Shown here: piece after piece, positions 34,700 to 38,549 of the stretch
Position numbering within the stretch: the first letter of the stretch is position 1
How the letters are laid out: each line of letters starts with the position of its first letter
NCBI GenBank assembly: GCA_964482585.1
Contig: CAYZYO010000002.1
Span: forward strand, 1 to 38,549
Direction of reading: 5' to 3'
Length of the DNA: 38,549 bases
Source: CAYZYO01 sp964482585
GTDB taxonomy: Bacteria; Bacillota; Syntrophomonadia; Syntrophomonadales; Syntrophomonadaceae
Program-made: the position numbers and the translations under genes
The notes under the pieces: generated by a model
Seen by the model: only the letters and a program-made list of their open reading frames with translations
What the model was told of the DNA's origin: nothing
Database searches by the model: none

Positions 34700-36097
34700 T
34701 CACCCTATAGTGGCAATTGCACACTCACTGGGTAAAGATGCGGTTAATTCTGTCGAATCATTCCAAAGCCTTTCAGCTGTAACTTCCCATTTATCAGCTG
34801 CCTCTTTACACTTAACACAAAGATCATGTACATCTTCAGGGTTTTTTAAGTCAGTTGATTTGGCCCCGGACCTGTCCACCATATCAGCGAGATGCCCTTG
34901 ATTATCCAGCAAAGGACAGGGACGCAGATGATTTTGATTAAAAGGCTGATTCTTGCGGTACTGCATAAAAAGCGGCGATTTTAGCGCTTCCAGTATAGTC
35001 TTTTCATAAATACTGCTATCTGAATAGTGAATAAAAGCACAGGGTTCTATATCACCATTGGCATTAATATGGAGGTACCTGCGTCCACCTGCAATACAGC
35101 CCTGTGAATAATGGCCATCATTCCAGAAATCCAGCGTGAAAATCGGTTTGATTGAGCGCAAATAGCGAAGTCTATGATACATAAACTCTCTTTGCTCAGC
35201 ACTGGCCATTAGCTCTGTAACCGCACCCGCACCAATCGGTATATAGGTAAAGAACCAGGCAAACTTGGCACCCCTTTCAATCATGTCATCAAAGAATTCT
35301 TCACTGCCGATTATTTCTGTATTATGACTGGTATAACAGCAGGATATGCCAAATGGAAGCTTCTTGGTTTTCAAGATTTCCATTGCTTTAACTACAGCCT
35401 GGAAGGTGCCTTTACCGCGCCGGGCATCAGTTTCATCCTCAAATCCCTCTACACTAATTGCCGGAGCAAAATTTTGAACCCGCAGCATCTCATCGGCAAA
35501 TGCTTCGTCGATTAAGGTTCCATTAGTAAATGCTAGAAATATACACTCACTGTGTTTTTCACATAGTCTTATTATATCGTTTTTGCGCACTAATGGTTCT
35601 CCCCCGGAGTATAGATAAAAATAAACCCCCAGATCTTTTCCTTGATTTATAATACTATCCATGGTCTCAAACTTCATATTCATTTTGTTCCCATACTCAG
35701 CTGCCCAGCATCCGGTACAATGAAGGTTACAAGCCGATGTCGGATCCAGCAAAATAGCCCAGGGAATATTGCAGCCATGCCTCGCCATTAATTTATCCTC
35801 ACGTTTAGTGCCAATTACCCCAGCATTGATAAGAAAATTTTCAAAAACCTTTTTTCTGACTCCATTATCAATGTCTGTCCAAAGGCTTTTGGTAAGTTTA
35901 TACCAGTTGTTTTCATGATTCTGTAGTACCTCTTTAACTGCTCTGGCCGGCGGAGCAACATGTTTACCTTCCTTATCAACCTTGATCAGCCAATCCATGA
36001 TTTTGGGAATATTCCGATCCGGATCTGAATCCATATAGGCCAGGACATTTTTCAGGCCAAAGGCCTGAACTCTTTCAGTAATGCTCTTTTCCCTCAT
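34700..36097 (-). CDS. Radical SAM protein with SPASM-like C-terminus
   Basis: 465 residues. An N-terminal helical region of about 110 residues precedes the cluster motif CNLHCTGC (Cys123, 127, 130). YLYSGGEPLV and FTNGTLID follow as the SAM-binding core. The C-terminal third has many Cys (GCIAGGRRYLHINANGDIEPC, CPLL, CVKCK), which suggests auxiliary iron-sulfur clusters. No peptide precursor gene lies beside it, so a RiPP role is not supported. The substrate is unknown. It is convergent with tmcAL. Confidence 0.8.
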   Translation of the reverse strand: MREKSITERVQAFGLKNVLAYMDSDPDRNIPKIMDWLIKVDKEGKHVAPPARAVKEVLQNHENNWYKLTKSLWTDIDNGVRKKVFENFLINAGVIGTKREDKLMARHGCNIPWAILLDPTSACNLHCTGCWAAEYGNKMNMKFETMDSIINQGKDLGVYFYLYSGGEPLVRKNDIIRLCEKHSECIFLAFTNGTLIDEAFADEMLRVQNFAPAISVEGFEDETDARRGKGTFQAVVKAMEILKTKKLPFGISCCYTSHNTEIIGSEEFFDDMIERGAKFAWFFTYIPIGAGAVTELMASAEQREFMYHRLRYLRSIKPIFTLDFWNDGHYSQGCIAGGRRYLHINANGDIEPCAFIHYSDSSIYEKTILEALKSPLFMQYRKNQPFNQNHLRPCPLLDNQGHLADMVDRSGAKSTDLKNPEDVHDLCVKCKEAADKWEVTAERLWNDSTELTASLPSECAIATIG

Positions 36098-36333
36098 AGT
36101 AATTAGCCCTACCTTTCCCTTTCCAACGTTACACTCTAAAAACTTCTGCCATATAAAAATTCAGGCTGGCTTTCAGAATAATCTGCAGTCTTTTAAAGAT
36201 GCCTATCGCACTTCATAAAATTTTATAATTTATCTATATTGTGATCCTTGGGGATAAAATATATTAATAAAAAAAGGGGAAACACCGCTGTTAAAATATT
36301 GGATTAAGAGATAAGATTGCCATTACCTTAGTT

Positions 36334-36504
36334 AGTTGGAAAGTTGAAAAAAAGGAAGTACTTTTTACGTAGAGAGACTTTACCCCTGAATGCCGTTATT
36401 ATCTGGCTGGGCGGGGACTAAAGTCTTCTCTAGGAAACTAGAGTATGATTTAAGAAACTATAGTTTCTTTTGCAGGGGTACTTTACTCTTTCAACTTTCC
36501 AACT
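36334..36504. mobile_element. MITE-like element with 16-bp terminal inverted repeats
   Basis: Perfect 16-base ends, AGTTGGAAAGTTGAAA (36334-36349) and its complement (36489-36504), bound 171 bases with no ORF. Inside are an inverted palindrome pair (36368-36434) and a further hairpin (AAGAAACTATAGTTTCTT). It sits 8 bases from the patatin stop in the spacer 36098-36512. No clear target duplication is seen. Confidence 0.65.
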
Positions 36505-36512
36505 GACCAACG

Positions 36513-37292
36513 TTAACCATTAATATTACCTAATATTTCATCAATTTTTTTCTCAGTAGCTGATCTTCCTAAATCTACGAGTTCCCTGGACTTTTCAAAA
36601 TCCCTTGATGAGAAATCGCCAACTTCGGGCTGAATTAATACCTCTGCCTGATCTTTTATCAAATCAAACTGCTGTCTTTGCATAATATCAAGAGAAGTCA
36701 TGATTACATCCAGGGTATTTTTAATCTTAACCTTCTTCCCTGATGCAAAGCTAACATCTGCAGCAATTATTATTTTCGCCCCTTTATCTCTGGCTACTTC
36801 TATTGGCAGACGATCTACAACTGCACCATCAACCAGGATCATTTCATCTTTTATTATTGGACTAAAAATTCCGGGAATGGAAATACTCGCTCTAATAGCT
36901 TCCGCAACTACTCCATCTTCGATAATAATTCTCCTGCCGGTTAGAAGATCAGTAGCAACGATACTTAAAGGTATATTTATATCATTAAATGTCTTGTTTT
37001 TGGTCAACAATCTTAACAGGGTGCTTATCTTTTTATCGGCAACTAAACCCATGCGGGGAACCTGCAGATCAAAGAAGACACTGGTATCCATGTGTTCAAC
37101 CATCTTATCCAACATCTTTAAATCGGTACCGCAGGAATAAATACCTCCTACCATAGCTCCCATACTGCAGCCTACAATTAAATCGACCGGGATATTATTT
37201 TCGTTTAATACCTGTAGTACCCCTATATGAGCTAAGCCTCGTGCACTTCCAGCTCCAAGAACCAACCCGACCTTTTTAACAGATTGTGGCAT
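36513..37292 (-). CDS. Patatin-like phospholipase, YlbK/RssA type
   Basis: About 259 residues. The oxyanion motif is GAGSARG, the nucleophile elbow GCSMG (Ser43) and the Asp motif DGA (Asp155), giving the Ser-Asp dyad of patatins. It is probably a cytoplasmic acyl hydrolase of unknown substrate. I chose ATG 37292, 8 bases after AGGAG. The position beside divergent ylbJ matches ylbK in Bacillus subtilis. Confidence 0.9.
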   Translation of the reverse strand: MPQSVKKVGLVLGAGSARGLAHIGVLQVLNENNIPVDLIVGCSMGAMVGGIYSCGTDLKMLDKMVEHMDTSVFFDLQVPRMGLVADKKISTLLRLLTKNKTFNDINIPLSIVATDLLTGRRIIIEDGVVAEAIRASISIPGIFSPIIKDEMILVDGAVVDRLPIEVARDKGAKIIIAADVSFASGKKVKIKNTLDVIMTSLDIMQRQQFDLIKDQAEVLIQPEVGDFSSRDFEKSRELVDLGRSATEKKIDEILGNING

Positions 37293-37454
37293 ATATATCA
37301 CTCCTGATTATTAGATTATGCCAATAAACTACCTAATCCTATTTTACTGGAAAACTATTGCTTCGTGGTATTATTACTCTTCTAAAAACTATATTTTTCA
37401 TCATATATATAGTATTGATTCCCAATGCGAAAAGAATATTTATGCATCATATAC

Positions 37455-37585
37455 CGTAGAAGAAACTTCAGGCTCCCTTAAATACCATCATTATCTTGCT
37501 ATCTGGAGACTAAAGTCTCCTCTACAGATGCATGAGTACTAATGATAAAAAATAGGTTATTATATATAATCCTCAAACAACTTAT
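37455..37585 (+). repeat. Palindrome pair plus dispersed repeat family 2, copy 4
   Basis: An inverted pair spans 37455-37526: CGTAGAAGAAACTTC at the left and GGAGACTAAAGTCTCC with TCTACA at the right. It continues into GATGCATGAGTACTAATGAT and AATCCTCA, as in copy 1 at 13172-13290. It lies between the divergent patatin and ylbJ genes (spacer 37293-37615). Confidence 0.65.
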
Positions 37586-37615
37586 ATTTATAGTTTTAAT
37601 AATGGAGTTGTTTTA

Positions 37616-38549
37616 ATGAATAGGTATTCTAATCTTTTCTTCCTTATTATAATATTAATTTTAACTCTGTTCATGATAATTAATCCCCAGGAAACAGTAA
37701 AAGCATCAGCTGACGGCCTGAAATTATGGTTTTCGGTTTTAGTTCCAGCTTTACTCCCTTTCTTTATTGTTAGTGAGTTAATGGTAAACCTGGGATTCGT
37801 TCATTTTCTCGGAGTAGTCTTAGAACCAATAATGCGCCCGGTTTTTAAACTGCCTGGTTGCAGTTCTCTAGTAATAGCAATGGGTTTTACCTCGGGTTTT
37901 CCGGTTGGAGCGATCCTGAGTCGAAAATTATATGAGGATAATCTGCTTACTGCTAATGAAACAGAACGCCTGGTATCATTTACCAATAATTCAAGTCCCT
38001 TATTTATTTTAGGAGCAGTCGGAGTTGGAATGTTTGGATCTCCTGCTATTGGTTATCTATTAGCTGCATCTCATTATATTTCTAATCTACTGGTAGGCAT
38101 ATTATGGAGATCTAGAGCCAGGAAATCCCCTTGGGTAGATAAGCCTAACCGGGGATTATTGAAAAGGGGTTTTGCAGCCCTTATAGAATCTCAAAAAAGT
38201 AATAACCAAAGTGTTGGTACTATGATTTCAGGAGCAATAAAAAATAGCCTGAACAATATTCTGGCTATTTCTGGATTCATTATAGTCTTTTCTATTATTA
38301 CCCGTATGTTTACCGTCTGGGGTATAATGGATATCCTGGCAAAACTCCTAATAAACGTCTTTGCCAGTCTTAATATAACTTATCAATTAGCATACGGATT
38401 AGGTATGGGTATCTTTGAAATTACTTTAGGTGCCAATACAGTCACTTTTTCCTCACAGGCGCCACTGCTTCACCAGCTGATAATAGTAAGTATAATAATG
38501 GGTTTTAGTGGTTTATCGGTAATTACACAGGTAATGAGCATCATGGCAG
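37616..38549 (+). CDS. ylbJ: Sporulation integral membrane protein YlbJ (cut by window edge)
   Basis: 311 codons are visible before the right edge. It is a multi-helix membrane protein of the nucleoside-recognition (Gate) type: WFSVLVPALLPFFIVSELM, GFTSGFPVGA, FTNNSSPLFILGAVG and a second Gate-like repeat (FEITLGANTV). In Bacillus subtilis ylbJ is expressed in the mother cell and needed for heat-resistant spores. ATG 37616 follows TGGAG by 8 bases. The transported substrate is not established. Confidence 0.92.
   Translation, partial: MNRYSNLFFLIIILILTLFMIINPQETVKASADGLKLWFSVLVPALLPFFIVSELMVNLGFVHFLGVVLEPIMRPVFKLPGCSSLVIAMGFTSGFPVGAILSRKLYEDNLLTANETERLVSFTNNSSPLFILGAVGVGMFGSPAIGYLLAASHYISNLLVGILWRSRARKSPWVDKPNRGLLKRGFAALIESQKSNNQSVGTMISGAIKNSLNNILAISGFIIVFSIITRMFTVWGIMDILAKLLINVFASLNITYQLAYGLGMGIFEITLGANTVTFSSQAPLLHQLIIVSIIMGFSGLSVITQVMSIMA

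Noticed and set aside
34700..36097. RiPP biosynthesis locus
   Set aside because: No small precursor ORF, protease or exporter lies nearby.

Overview
ORGANISM. The window fits a low-GC, endospore-forming Firmicute, most likely an anaerobic member of class Clostridia (a Syntrophomonas-like lineage is a guess). The evidence is an SASP-type spore protein, YlbJ, YlxY, YmxG and YmxH homologues, AddAB recombination genes, pta-ackA, and Bacillus-like gene orders (ylxY..ymxG..ymxH; ylbJ-K..M-N-rpmF). Ten Ns inside tmcAL show a scaffolded draft assembly. I see no rRNA, tRNA, CRISPR array, phage gene or intact transposase. LAYOUT. 1-6319: addB-addA on the minus strand, addA cut by the left edge. 6506-7246: an internally deleted FAD/Rieske oxidoreductase remnant. 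7411-11846: minus-strand genes for a TVP38-type membrane protein, an alpha/beta hydrolase, a YlaI-like zinc-ribbon protein, a lipoprotein and a Lon-like protease. 12148-17423: an MBL-fold enzyme, a class A penicillin-binding protein, a DUF47/PhoU-like protein and a radical SAM enzyme. 17556-17747: a spore protein on the plus strand. 17803-21181: guaB-mgtC, then a separately promoted transcription unit with a c-di-AMP (ydaO-type) riboswitch in front of a KamA-family gene whose residues identify it as glutamate 2,3-aminomutase. 21285-26234: sporulation and cell-wall block ylxY-dacF-ymxG-dut-ymxH plus a small HTH protein. 26779-30761: yceD-rpmF-plsX-acpP-rnc-radical SAM. 31015-33264: pta-ackA. 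33386-38549: tmcAL, a radical SAM/SPASM enzyme, a YlbK-like patatin and ylbJ, cut by the right edge. HOW IT WORKS TOGETHER. Most genes are housekeeping: DNA repair, GMP synthesis, lipid precursors, ribosome, acetate/ATP and sporulation. The most striking local system is the osmotic-signalling unit: a sigma-A promoter overlapping the mgtC stop codon, a c-di-AMP riboswitch, a candidate terminator and then the beta-glutamate-forming aminomutase. This predicts that the osmolyte beta-glutamate is made when c-di-AMP is low. Second, nearly every longer intergenic space carries an inverted-pair palindrome of about 62-73 bp (core TAGAGGCGACTTCAGTC) embedded in different larger repeats. It resembles a REPIN-like or MITE-like non-autonomous element. 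Third, two genes have strong Shine-Dalgarno sites but only AUA or AUC where the start codon should be.
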